A DNA stretch of 64,000 nt from Lentisphaerae bacterium GWF2_49_21 (GTDB lineage: Bacteria > Verrucomicrobiota > Lentisphaeria > Victivallales > GWF2-50-93). A program made the position numbers and the translations under genes. The notes below the pieces were generated by a model. It did not search any database. It was not told where the DNA came from and saw only the letters and a list, made by a program, of their open reading frames with translations. The stretch lies in assembly GCA_001804805.1 (NCBI GenBank), contig MHBH01000070.1, forward strand, positions 1-64,000, in the 5' to 3' direction. Of this stretch, positions 7,248-15,287 are shown piece by piece. How positions within the stretch are numbered: position 1 is the stretch's first letter; every line of letters begins with the position of its first letter.

Positions 7248-8375
7248 ATGAAAAAATTGAAAGTCCTGGTTGCAGTACTGCTGATAGGCGGAATATATCA
7301 CTCTGGCGTTTGCGGTGAAATCAAGGTCGGAATCAACCTTCCGCTGTCAGGCAATCTGACATCCTACGGCAAGGCGACTCTTGACGGAATGAAGCTCAAG
7401 GCTGATGAAATCAATGCAGCTGGCGGAATCAACGGGAACAAGCTTCTCCTTATCATCGAAGACAATAAAGGTGATCAGACCGAAACCAGGAACGCCTACA
7501 AGAAACTTGCCGGCAGTGACAAGGTCGTCGCCGTCCTCGGCCCTATCACCAGCACGAATGCGATCGCCGTCCGCAGGGATGCAGCTGAAATCAAAGTTCC
7601 CGTGATCTCTCCTACTGCGACAAATGATTCTGTGACTCCGAGAAATCCATACATGTTCAGGGCATGTTTCAATGATTCCTTCCAGGGTAAAATAGCCGCG
7701 AACTACGCATTCAATGAAAAAAAGTTCAAGACTGCGGCGGTGCTTGTCGACATGAACAGCGACTATTCAAAAGGCCTTTGCAAGAACTTCAAAATGGCAT
7801 TTGAAGCCGCCGGGGGCAAAATTGTGACCGAGGAAAATTACCAGCAGAAGGACACCGAATTCGGCGCACAGCTCAAGAAGATCAAAGGGAGCGCTGCCCA
7901 GACCTTGTTCGTCCCCGGATATCCTCCCGAACTGCCACTCATAATAAAGCAGGCGAAAGTGATCGGACTTGAATCCAAGCTATGCGGAGCGGACGGATGG
8001 GACCAGGAGTCGGTAATAAACGGATCAGGCCCCAATATCGAAGGATGCTTCATAGTCGGGGCGTTCTCCAGGGAAGACAAAAGGCCGGCCGTACAGAATT
8101 TCGTCTCTTCCTTTGAGAAGACCTACAAGGCCAAGCCCGGAACTTTTGAAGCACTTGGCTATGATACTGTTTCAATGTTCTGCGAAGCACTGAAGAAAGG
8201 GACTACCCCGGAAACCATCAAGGATGGTCTTCGTGGAATCAAGGATTTTGAAGCTGTAACAGGAAAGATTTCAGTGACCCCCGATGGCAATGTCGAAAAA
8301 AACGCCGTAATCCTGGAGATCGAAAAAGACGGCGACAAATACGTTGCAAAATACAAGGCGACCGTAAATCCATAA
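7248..8375 (+). CDS. livJ: Branched-chain amino acid ABC transporter, substrate-binding protein
   Basis: A 375-residue periplasmic binding protein of the Peripla_BP_6/LivJ family. A signal peptide covers about residues 1-23 (ending near GVCG), followed by EIKVGINLPLSG, the usual start of the mature domain. INAAGGINGNKLLLIIEDNKGD and VISPTATNDSVT are typical family blocks. GAGGTGG precedes ATG 7248. It is the first gene of a five-gene unit followed by two permeases and two ATPases, so it should deliver leucine, isoleucine, valine or a similar compound. Related systems also carry urea or amides, so the exact ligand is not proven. Confidence 0.92.
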   Translation: MKKLKVLVAVLLIGGIYHSGVCGEIKVGINLPLSGNLTSYGKATLDGMKLKADEINAAGGINGNKLLLIIEDNKGDQTETRNAYKKLAGSDKVVAVLGPITSTNAIAVRRDAAEIKVPVISPTATNDSVTPRNPYMFRACFNDSFQGKIAANYAFNEKKFKTAAVLVDMNSDYSKGLCKNFKMAFEAAGGKIVTEENYQQKDTEFGAQLKKIKGSAAQTLFVPGYPPELPLIIKQAKVIGLESKLCGADGWDQESVINGSGPNIEGCFIVGAFSREDKRPAVQNFVSSFEKTYKAKPGTFEALGYDTVSMFCEALKKGTTPETIKDGLRGIKDFEAVTGKISVTPDGNVEKNAVILEIEKDGDKYVAKYKATVNP

Positions 8376-8397
8376 ATTTACCGGTCCATATTCTATA

Positions 8398-9315
8398 ATG
8401 GATAATTTTCTTTTTTTCCTTACAAGCGGGTTGTGCATCGGGGCTGTTTATGCGCTGATAGCCCTGGGATACACGCTTGTCTACGGAATAATAAAGCTCA
8501 TTAATTTTGCACACGGCGAATTCTACATGATAGGAGCCTATGCGGGCTTTGGAATCTATCTCGTGCTGCCATCAGGGACACCAGCCATTCTTTCGATACC
8601 TCTCATCATCCTAAGCTCAGGGATAGCCGGAATAATAATCGCAGTCCTTACAGAGCAAATCGCATACAAGCCTATTCGGAAATCCGGAAGGCTTGCTGCT
8701 CTTCTCACAGCCATAGGGGTCTCGTTCCTGCTGCAGAATCTCGCATCCTTCATCAACAAGGCCAATCCGCTTCAATATCCATCCGACAAGTCCGGGTCGA
8801 TCGGTGAAATCTGCCAGCGTTCCATTGTCATTGGAGGCGGAGGCATAAAGATAATCCAGTTCGTCTATATCCCGCTCACAATTGTCCTGACATTGATCCT
8901 GTGGCACATCGTGATGAAAACAAACTTCGGAAGGGCGATGCGTGCGGTAAGCCAGGATCCTGACGCGGCGGCGCTTATGGGCATAGACATCAATTCCGTT
9001 ATCAGAAAGACGTTTCTGCTTGGAGGGCTGATGGCGGGAATAGCAGGCGCTCTCATCGGATTCCAGAGCGTAATCGAACCGATGATGGGATTCATGCCGG
9101 GTTTAAAGGCCTTCATAGCGGCAGTTGTAGGTGGAATCGGCTCGATTCCGGGCGCCGTCCTTGGCGGGTTCATAATCGGGATTGTTGAGAACATGGTGCT
9201 TTTCTGCAATATACCGAGCGGATACAAGGATGTCGCCGCTTTTGTAGTTCTGATACTGGTGCTGCTTATCAGGCCGCAGGGGATATTGGGCAGCAATGTA
9301 AGGGAAAAGGTATGA
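8398..9315 (+). CDS. livH: Branched-chain amino acid ABC transporter, permease LivH
   Basis: A 305-residue inner-membrane permease with about eight hydrophobic segments. It begins with the family signature GLCIGAVYALIALGYTLVYG and then LINFAHGEFYMIGAY. The cytoplasmic loop GRAMRAVSQDPDAAALMGID is the contact site for the ATPases. A late GGIGSIPGAVLGGFIIG segment is also typical. It starts 22 bases after livJ and overlaps livM by four bases, which supports one transcript. Confidence 0.95.
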   Translation: MDNFLFFLTSGLCIGAVYALIALGYTLVYGIIKLINFAHGEFYMIGAYAGFGIYLVLPSGTPAILSIPLIILSSGIAGIIIAVLTEQIAYKPIRKSGRLAALLTAIGVSFLLQNLASFINKANPLQYPSDKSGSIGEICQRSIVIGGGGIKIIQFVYIPLTIVLTLILWHIVMKTNFGRAMRAVSQDPDAAALMGIDINSVIRKTFLLGGLMAGIAGALIGFQSVIEPMMGFMPGLKAFIAAVVGGIGSIPGAVLGGFIIGIVENMVLFCNIPSGYKDVAAFVVLILVLLIRPQGILGSNVREKV

Positions 9316-10304
9316 GCTGGTTTGAATTTAATTCAGTGCTGGGAAATATCGGGATTTTCGCGATCCTTGCCCTCTCCCTGAACGTGATATGCGGGATGAC
9401 CGGCCTTCTCCAGCTCGGACAGGCCGGATTTTTCGCGATAGGTGCTTATGCCGCAGGTCTGACCTCCATATATTTTACATTCCCCGAACTGGGAGTCCTG
9501 AATTTTGCCATAAGCGCATCTGCGGCAATGATGGCGGCAGGAATATTCTCGATAATTCTCGGGATACCATGCCTCAGGCTCAAGGGTGATTATCTTGCGA
9601 TAGTGACTCTTGGCTTCGGAGAAATCACCAGGCTTGTATTAATCAATCTCATGTTCCCAGGCGGTAAGATGCATCCCGGTGAGAAAATAGGAGGAGCAAC
9701 CGGCATAAAATTCACTGAGTTCCCAGGCGACCTCTGGCCAAATTCGCCTAACTACACTGCGGAATTCGCATCATGGTGGTTCATATGGATAGCAGTCATA
9801 ATAATCTGTGTTTTCCTCATAAACATCAAGAAATCCTCATTCGGACGCGCAATGATGTGCATCAGGGAGGATGAGATCGCCGCCCAGGCCATGGGAATTA
9901 ACATTTCAAAATACAAGATGATAGCTTTCCTCTTGAGTGCAGTCGTAGCAGGTCTGGCCGGGGCTCTTTTCTTCCATAAGGAGCTCTCCATAGCTCCAGG
10001 AAAGTTCAATCTCATCTGCAGTATCGAAATCCTGCTTATGATCGTCCTTGGGGGACTTGGGTCATTCAGTGGCGCCGTGACCGGGGCCGTTGTCCTTGGA
10101 ATCACGCCCTATATCCTAAGGCATGTCGAGATATGCGGATACCGCCTCGGTGAATACCAGCAGCTCATGTATGCAGTCCTGCTCATAATACTGATCAGGC
10201 TTGCGCCAAACGGGATATTCGGAATGAACGAAGTTCCTGTATGGATCGGAAAGCTATTAAAGATGAAAAACAAACCTCCGGCAAAGCAAAATGAAACAGC
10301 TTGA
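9312..10304 (+). CDS. livM: Branched-chain amino acid ABC transporter, permease LivM
   Basis: The second permease, 330 residues, with multiple membrane spans. Family blocks are LALSLNVICGMTGLLQLGQAGFFAIGAYAA and the ATPase-contact loop FGRAMMCIREDEIAAQAMGIN. GGLGSFSGAVTGAVVLG precedes the last spans. ATGA overlap with livH at its start and a 14-base overlap with livG at its end indicate coupled translation. A TGCG-N5-CGCA palindrome occurs at 9758. Confidence 0.95.
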   Translation: MSWFEFNSVLGNIGIFAILALSLNVICGMTGLLQLGQAGFFAIGAYAAGLTSIYFTFPELGVLNFAISASAAMMAAGIFSIILGIPCLRLKGDYLAIVTLGFGEITRLVLINLMFPGGKMHPGEKIGGATGIKFTEFPGDLWPNSPNYTAEFASWWFIWIAVIIICVFLINIKKSSFGRAMMCIREDEIAAQAMGINISKYKMIAFLLSAVVAGLAGALFFHKELSIAPGKFNLICSIEILLMIVLGGLGSFSGAVTGAVVLGITPYILRHVEICGYRLGEYQQLMYAVLLIILIRLAPNGIFGMNEVPVWIGKLLKMKNKPPAKQNETA

Positions 10305-11100
10305 GACAATCCAGAAGGAATTCAAACAGTTCTTCGCCGAGGGCGTAAGCAAAAGCTTCGGCGGGCTCAAGGCTGTCGACAATTTCTCGATGGAACTCAA
10401 TACCGGTGAGATTGTCGGCCTGATAGGTCCCAATGGGGCCGGCAAGACCACGGTATTCAATCTCATAACCGGAATGGAGACTCCTGATTCCGGGAAATTC
10501 TATTTCCAGCGCGACTTCATCACCGGCAAGCCCCCTCATATGATTTCCGAGCTGGGCATAGCAAGAACTTTCCAGAACATACGCCTGCTTGATTATCTGA
10601 CTGTAATCGACAATATCAAGATTGCCTATCACAAGCATATCAGCTATAATTTCGCCCACGCATCCCTCAGATTGCCGAAATTCTTTTCAGTTGAAAAGGA
10701 AATAACTGAAAAATCGTTTGGTTTCCTGGAACTCTTCGGAATTGAAGACTCAGCTTATGAACTTGCATCGTCACTGCCATACGGTAAGAGGAGAAAGCTT
10801 GAAATGGCAAGGGCTCTTGCAACTGAAGCAAGTCTTCTTCTCCTCGATGAACCTGCGGCAGGACTCAATCCCCGCGAGACCACAGAGCTTACTGAACTTA
10901 TCAGGAAAATCCGTGACGACTTCCATGTTTCCATCTTCCTGATAGAACACGACATGAGCCTTGTCATGAACCTATGCGAAAGAGTGATAGTGCTTAATTT
11001 CGGTGAAATAATAGCCCATGGGACTCCGCATGAAGTCCAGAATAATCCGGATGTGATTGAAGCATATCTGGGAACAGGAAAAAAGAAAAATGTTTCTTGA
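10291..11100 (+). CDS. livG: Branched-chain amino acid ABC transporter, ATP-binding protein LivG
   Basis: A 269-residue ABC ATPase. Walker A is GPNGAGKTT (residues 46-54). The signature region reads LPYGKRRKLEMARAL, the LivG variant of LSGGQ, and Walker B is LLLLDEPAAGLNP. The switch histidine follows in LIEHDMS. It couples ATP hydrolysis to transport by LivH/LivM. The N-terminus begins inside livM and the C-terminus overlaps livF. Confidence 0.95.
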   Translation: MKQLETIQKEFKQFFAEGVSKSFGGLKAVDNFSMELNTGEIVGLIGPNGAGKTTVFNLITGMETPDSGKFYFQRDFITGKPPHMISELGIARTFQNIRLLDYLTVIDNIKIAYHKHISYNFAHASLRLPKFFSVEKEITEKSFGFLELFGIEDSAYELASSLPYGKRRKLEMARALATEASLLLLDEPAAGLNPRETTELTELIRKIRDDFHVSIFLIEHDMSLVMNLCERVIVLNFGEIIAHGTPHEVQNNPDVIEAYLGTGKKKNVS

Positions 11101-11803
11101 TGTCAGAAAATTATGCGTAGCCTACGGGGCTATTGATGCCTTGAAAAGCGTATCCCTGCATATCAATGAAGGGGAGATAGTAGCCCTTCTTGGAGCAAAC
11201 GGGGCGGGGAAAAGCTCCGTGCTGGATGCAATAAGCCGGATCACCACGGCAAAATCAGGGAAGATAATTTTCAATGGAACCGATATCACAAATGAAAAAC
11301 CTGAGAATATTGTCAGAAAAGGCATCGCGCACTGCCCTGAAGGAAGAAAGATCTTTTTCGATCTCACCGTTTTAGAAAATCTGCAGCTCGGAGCCTATAC
11401 GATAAATGACCAATATGCCATAGAGGCGAACTTGGAGAAGATATTCACATATTTTCCAGTCTTGAAAAGCAGGAGATCGCAGAGAGGCGGGACGCTTTCC
11501 GGCGGTGAACAGCAGATGCTTGCCGTAGGAAGGGCGCTGATGAGTTCGCCCAAGCTTCTTCTTTTGGATGAACCGAGCCTTGGACTTGCACCGAAGCTGA
11601 TAGACCATATTTTCGACATCATCCGTGAGATCAACCATAAGGAGAAGGTGACAGTCTTTCTTATCGAGCAGAACGCAAATGAGGCCTTGCTCCATGCCGA
11701 CAGGGCATATGTGCTGGAAAACGGAAGGATATCAATAAACTCCGATAATGCTGAAGAGCTCCTGAAGGATCCGCATATAATTAAAGCATATCTGGGGGGA
11801 TGA
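11090..11803 (+). CDS. livF: Branched-chain amino acid ABC transporter, ATP-binding protein LivF
   Basis: The partner ATPase, 237 residues from ATG 11090. The frame is open from 11057, but 11090 gives the usual LivF length and N-terminus (MFLDVRKLCVAYG) and lies after AGGAAAAAAG. Walker A GANGAGKSS is at residues 35-43, the signature is LSGGEQQMLAVGRAL and Walker B is LLLLDEPSLGLAP. It overlaps livG by 11 bases and is the last gene of the unit. Confidence 0.95.
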   Translation: MFLDVRKLCVAYGAIDALKSVSLHINEGEIVALLGANGAGKSSVLDAISRITTAKSGKIIFNGTDITNEKPENIVRKGIAHCPEGRKIFFDLTVLENLQLGAYTINDQYAIEANLEKIFTYFPVLKSRRSQRGGTLSGGEQQMLAVGRALMSSPKLLLLDEPSLGLAPKLIDHIFDIIREINHKEKVTVFLIEQNANEALLHADRAYVLENGRISINSDNAEELLKDPHIIKAYLGG

Positions 11804-11987
11804 AGGAAAACCCCAATTCCTACCGTCTGCGTTTTTCACAATTTAACAAGATATTGAAAAGCAAGTTGTAGCTGTGGCCTGCCGAGGCGTAGTTTGGAAC
11901 TAAAACGGTTATAGCCCGGCTTCGCTAAATCTAAAAACGAGCTTCGCCGTGGCAGTCTTCGTTTTGCACTGTGTTCCAAACGAAGAC
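11804..11987. other. Intergenic stretch with a 12-bp perfect hairpin next to tRNA-Glu
   Basis: No gene is seen between livF and the tRNA. A perfect 12-bp stem, CAGTCTTCGTTT (11953-11964) and AAACGAAGACTG (11978-11989), has a 13-base loop, and its right arm runs two bases into the CCA end of the tRNA gene. On the tRNA strand there is no T-tract after the stem, so it is not a classic terminator. Several short CTTCGCC/GGCGAAG words nearby resemble the repeat debris at 41890-42010. Confidence 0.5.
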
Positions 11988-12063
11988 TGGCGTCCCCAAC
12001 CGGATTCGAACCGGTGTCGCCAGGATGAAAACCTGGTGTCCTAGGCCTCTAGACGATGGGGAC
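11988..12063 (-). tRNA. tRNA-Glu (anticodon TTC)
   Basis: A 76-base cloverleaf on the reverse strand. The acceptor arm is GTCCCCA/TGGGGAC. The anticodon stem CCAGG/CCTGG carries loop TTTTCAT with anticodon TTC, and the T-arm contains GGTTCGAATCC. The discriminator base is G, and the 3' CCA is encoded in the DNA (11988-11990). A good promoter lies just upstream. Confidence 0.97.
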
Positions 12064-12085
12064 ATTTTTCAGGCAAACGGCGCTT

Positions 12086-12113
12086 ATAATACCTATGTTT
12101 CAGCAAAAGTCAA
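12086..12113 (-). promoter_or_regulatory. Sigma70-type promoter of tRNA-Glu
   Basis: Read on the reverse strand: TTGACT (12108-12113), 16 bases, TATTAT (12086-12091). Transcription would start about 15 bases before the mature tRNA end at 12063. The position and match to the consensus support the call. Confidence 0.65.
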
Positions 12114-12149
12114 GGTTTCCTGTCCATATAAAGGCGGTAAGCAATCCAT

Positions 12150-12713
12150 TTATTTGAGCAAGGCTGATATTTTCCTGAATGACGGATGGGATGCGTCCCT
12201 TAGAATTGAAAAAATCACTGATTCAGTGCTTGTAACATATATGTCCAAGCACCTCATGAACTCCAGGGAGAGCGACATGTCCTTTTCATTTCTTGAGCAC
12301 ACGGCGTCTGCAGGCAGAAAGACCTGGAAGCCGCGGCTTAGGGCGTCAATGGCGGTCTGCTGGATGCACACATGGGTTTCAATCCCCATCAGGATCATCG
12401 ACTTGAAATGTCTTCTTTCAATTTCCTTGCGGAAATTGCTCTCACCAAAACAGGAGAACGAGGTCTTTTCGATCAATGGCCAGCCTTCCCGGAAAAGTCC
12501 TGAAAGTTCTGGAGCGGTCCTTCCAAGTCCTTTCGGATATTGTTCAGTGATTATCACAGGGATCTGCAATTCCTTCGCCACACCGAGCATGATTTTATGC
12601 CGGGTCACTATCCGAGCTGCCGTGTCCTGCTCCATCGCCGCAAGAAGCTTCTCCTGCATATCAACAAGGACAAAGACGGAAGTGTCGGCGGCTGGGTGGG
12701 TGTATGAGAACAT
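12150..12713 (-). CDS. Isochorismatase-family cysteine hydrolase
   Basis: A 187-residue protein with the isochorismatase/nicotinamidase fold. The catalytic triad is visible: Asp18 in VLVDMQEKL, Lys83 in LIEKTSFSCFG and Cys116 in GIETHVCIQQTA. The sequence is closest in style to the YcaC-like hydrolases of unknown substrate, which favour the IETHVC motif. It probably hydrolyses an amide or a related small molecule in the cytoplasm. It lies nine bases after the receiver-domain gene on the same strand, so the two may share a transcript. Confidence 0.85.
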   Translation of the reverse strand: MFSYTHPAADTSVFVLVDMQEKLLAAMEQDTAARIVTRHKIMLGVAKELQIPVIITEQYPKGLGRTAPELSGLFREGWPLIEKTSFSCFGESNFRKEIERRHFKSMILMGIETHVCIQQTAIDALSRGFQVFLPADAVCSRNEKDMSLSLEFMRCLDIYVTSTESVIFSILRDASHPSFRKISALLK

Positions 12714-12722
12714 ATAGGAGGA

Positions 12723-13124
12723 TTATTTGTTGAGCTGAGCTTTGATCGTATCTTTAAATTTATTGAGATCAAAATCACCCTTATGCATGACGGCCTGGCA
12801 GGTGCTCTTGACCTTTTCAAATTCATCGAATGAAGCGGCAAGCCCGGTGATTGCAATAATGGGAACATCCTTGTATTGGGGATTCTTCTTCATGTACTGG
12901 ATAAGTTCCCATCCGGTCCTTACAGGCATCAGCAGATCAATTATACTGAGTTTTATATCATGTTTGCCGCTTTCCAGGATGCCTATCGCCTCGTCACCGT
13001 TAGTGGCGCATACCGGTTCATAGCCTTCAGCCGCAAGCACGCGTGAATAAAAATTCCTAAGCAGATCATCATCATCCACTATAAGGATCACTGTCTTTGA
13101 TTCATTTTTATTTTGAGAACTCAT
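12723..13124 (-). CDS. Stand-alone response regulator receiver domain
   Basis: A 133-residue CheY-like protein without an output domain. The acidic pocket VDDDD (Asp17-19), phosphoacceptor Asp63 in SIIDLLMP, Thr93 in AITGLA and Lys115 in VMHKGDF are all present. Such single-domain regulators work by phosphorylation-dependent binding to other proteins. No kinase gene is next to it, so its partner is unknown. Confidence 0.9.
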   Translation of the reverse strand: MSSQNKNESKTVILIVDDDDLLRNFYSRVLAAEGYEPVCATNGDEAIGILESGKHDIKLSIIDLLMPVRTGWELIQYMKKNPQYKDVPIIAITGLAASFDEFEKVKSTCQAVMHKGDFDLNKFKDTIKAQLNK

Positions 13125-13189
13125 TTTTAAATATTCCTTGGCTATAAGGTAAACTGTAATTATTTCAAATCAAATATAAATCCAATATT

Positions 13190-14149
13190 TCATGATGTCT
13201 TTTTGCCATAATAAATATTGGAAATAGTTAATTCTGGAGAAGGGAGCTCTTTTCCAGAAAGGAACAATTCAACCAATCCAGAGGCTTTTTCCCAGTTTCC
13301 CTCCCTTACCCAGTGGATGGGATGTCCTTCCCTTTCCATCTTTCTGAACCATATATCCTGTCTTTTGGCAAACTGCCTTATTTTTTCAAGCAATTTCCGC
13401 CTCATTTCATTAAATGACATCTTTCCCTGGAGATAAAACGCAAGATATCTGTATTCAAGCCCCAGAAACTCAAGCCGCTCCCACAATACTCCTTGATTAT
13501 GAAGATGTTCCACCTCTTCGACCATGCCGTTTTTCAAGCGTTTGTCAAGCCTTTCTTCAATCCTTGAATGAACTTGCTTCCTTTCATAAAAAACGCCTAT
13601 CACCAGGTATTCCGGCTGAAATGGCATTGGCTTGGCCCCCTGGCCTTCAGAAACTGTTTTTTCAATGATTCTTACAAGCCTGTTCTTATTTCGAAGATCC
13701 TGCTGATTTTGCAGCTGGCCGGCGAACTGTCCAACAAGCTCCTCGATTTTCAGCTTCTGAAGCGACTCCCTTAGAAGAGTCACTGGTGCAGATCCCGGCA
13801 TAGTATATTCAGAGAGAATGGAGTCTATATACAATACGCTGCCCCCTGCAATGAAAGGAATCTTCTTCCTTTCATCTATGTTCAATATGATTCCCGGAAC
13901 TTCATTCCTGAATCTCATCAGATTATACTCACCGGAGGGTTCAACTATGTCAATCAGATGATAAGGGACGTCCCCATATTCCTGGATGTCCTTGCCGCTA
14001 CCGATATCAAGCCCCTTGTAGACCTGTCTGGAATCAGCGCTTATTATCTCTCCGTCATAAGTCCGCGCAAGCCTGACAGCAAGGGCAGTCTTCCCTGTAG
14101 CAGTAGGGCCTGTAACAACAATTATTTTAATTTTTTTGGTTTTCCCCAA
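13190..14149 (-). CDS. miaA: tRNA dimethylallyltransferase
   Basis: A 319-residue MiaA, which adds a dimethylallyl group to N6 of A37 in tRNAs reading UNN codons. The P-loop GPTATGKTALA is at residues 14-24, followed by the substrate-binding ISADSRQVYKGLDIGSGK. The usual GGTGLYI is replaced by GGSVLYI, and GTAKP by GSGKD, so this is a somewhat divergent member. The C-terminal RQFAKRQDIWFRK block matches the RQYAKRQ-TWFR motif of the family. Confidence 0.9.
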   Translation of the reverse strand: MGKTKKIKIIVVTGPTATGKTALAVRLARTYDGEIISADSRQVYKGLDIGSGKDIQEYGDVPYHLIDIVEPSGEYNLMRFRNEVPGIILNIDERKKIPFIAGGSVLYIDSILSEYTMPGSAPVTLLRESLQKLKIEELVGQFAGQLQNQQDLRNKNRLVRIIEKTVSEGQGAKPMPFQPEYLVIGVFYERKQVHSRIEERLDKRLKNGMVEEVEHLHNQGVLWERLEFLGLEYRYLAFYLQGKMSFNEMRRKLLEKIRQFAKRQDIWFRKMEREGHPIHWVREGNWEKASGLVELFLSGKELPSPELTISNIYYGKKTS

Positions 14150-14275
14150 GGAAATTTTCCAATTTTAACCTATGTTAATGCTTCAATTTTTGAATGAAAT
14201 AAACACCTTGTCAGTATATATTACAAAACATTGGCATGAAAATTATCAACAGCTTAAAATTCAAGGGATGAACAT

Positions 14276-15199
14276 ATGTCGGAAACAATATTCTGCACTG
14301 ATCAAATCAGGGAAATGATTCCTTATCGCTATCCAATGCTACTCATAGACAGGCTGCTTGTTGAAAATGAGAGGAAATATGTCGGGCTGAAAAACCTCTC
14401 CATCAATGAGGAAGTTTTCCAGGGGCATTTTCCAGGCCATCCGATATTTCCAGGCGTAATGCATGTTGAAGCCATGGAACAGGTTGCCGAAATAGCATGC
14501 CGAAATCTGCTGAAGCCGAAGAATGACGAGGAAATTTACATAAAAGGGATGAAAAAGGTCAAATTCAGGAAACCAGCTGTTCCCGGCGACCGCTTGAAAA
14601 TTGAAATTGAAGTAAAGAGTGTAAATGGCGCTGAAGCAGACATAACTGCGGCTAATTATACTAATTCAGGCCTGGCATGCCAGGCCAATCTGATTCTTTC
14701 CGTAAGGAGCATGAAAAAAACTGACGCCATGCCCAAGCTTTTCACCCAATATGACAAAAGCCCTGAAATAGCAATGGATGTCATGAAGATAATGTCTATA
14801 ATTCCGCACAGATATCCATTTCTCCTTGTTGATTATATAGTATCTGTCAACGGTCCCCATGTAATAGCCATAAAGAATGTCACAGGGAATGAACCTTTCT
14901 TCCACGGTCATTCTCCGGATTATTCGGTTCTTCCTGGTGCAGTACAGGCCGAGATTATCGCCCAATCAGGATGTGTAATGGTGCTTTCAAAACCTGAAAA
15001 CAAAGGCAAGATCGCCTATTTCATGGCCATTGACAATGCTGAATATTTCCATCCAGTCACCCCCGGAGACCAGCTAAGAATTGAAGTTGACGTACCAGAA
15101 GGCAGTTCCAGGTTCGGACGCGGTGAAGGATTCATATATGTTGAAGACAAGCTCGTGTCAAAATCTGAAATCACTTTTGGAGTGATAGATAACAAATAA
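14276..15199 (+). CDS. Tandem FabZ-FabZ fusion (3-hydroxyacyl-ACP dehydratase)
   Basis: A 307-residue protein made of two hot-dog domains. Domain 1 (about 8-145) has the FabZ site HFPGHPIFPGVMHVEAMEQ with His51 and Glu65. Domain 2 (about 165-305) starts with IPHRYPFLLVDYI and has GHSPDYSVLPGAVQAEII with His212 and Glu225. FabZ normally has about 150 residues and acts as a dimer of single domains, so this fusion could form an intramolecular double hot-dog. LpxC-FabZ fusions are known in some phyla, but here neither half is LpxC. It is transcribed alone and ends at a strong terminator. Whether both sites are active is unknown; the second has lost the Phe of HFP. Confidence 0.88.
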   Translation: MSETIFCTDQIREMIPYRYPMLLIDRLLVENERKYVGLKNLSINEEVFQGHFPGHPIFPGVMHVEAMEQVAEIACRNLLKPKNDEEIYIKGMKKVKFRKPAVPGDRLKIEIEVKSVNGAEADITAANYTNSGLACQANLILSVRSMKKTDAMPKLFTQYDKSPEIAMDVMKIMSIIPHRYPFLLVDYIVSVNGPHVIAIKNVTGNEPFFHGHSPDYSVLPGAVQAEIIAQSGCVMVLSKPENKGKIAYFMAIDNAEYFHPVTPGDQLRIEVDVPEGSSRFGRGEGFIYVEDKLVSKSEITFGVIDNK

Positions 15200-15232
15200 T
15201 CATTTCCTTCCCGATGGTTTACTCCATGCAAT

Positions 15233-15263
15233 AAAAAAACCCGGCTGATCAGCCGGGTTTTTT
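15233..15263. terminator. Bidirectional rho-independent terminator
   Basis: A run of seven A's, the 18-base perfect palindrome CCCGGCTGATCAGCCGGG (15240-15257), then six T's. It lies between the convergent FabZ-FabZ and secretin genes and can stop transcription from both sides. Confidence 0.93.
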
Positions 15264-15287
15264 ATTTAATAATTATCTGAAATTATC

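Noticed and set aside
11971-12717. Forward open frame of 248 codons across tRNA-Glu
   Set aside because: It runs through the tRNA gene and is antisense to the isochorismatase gene, which has a full catalytic triad.
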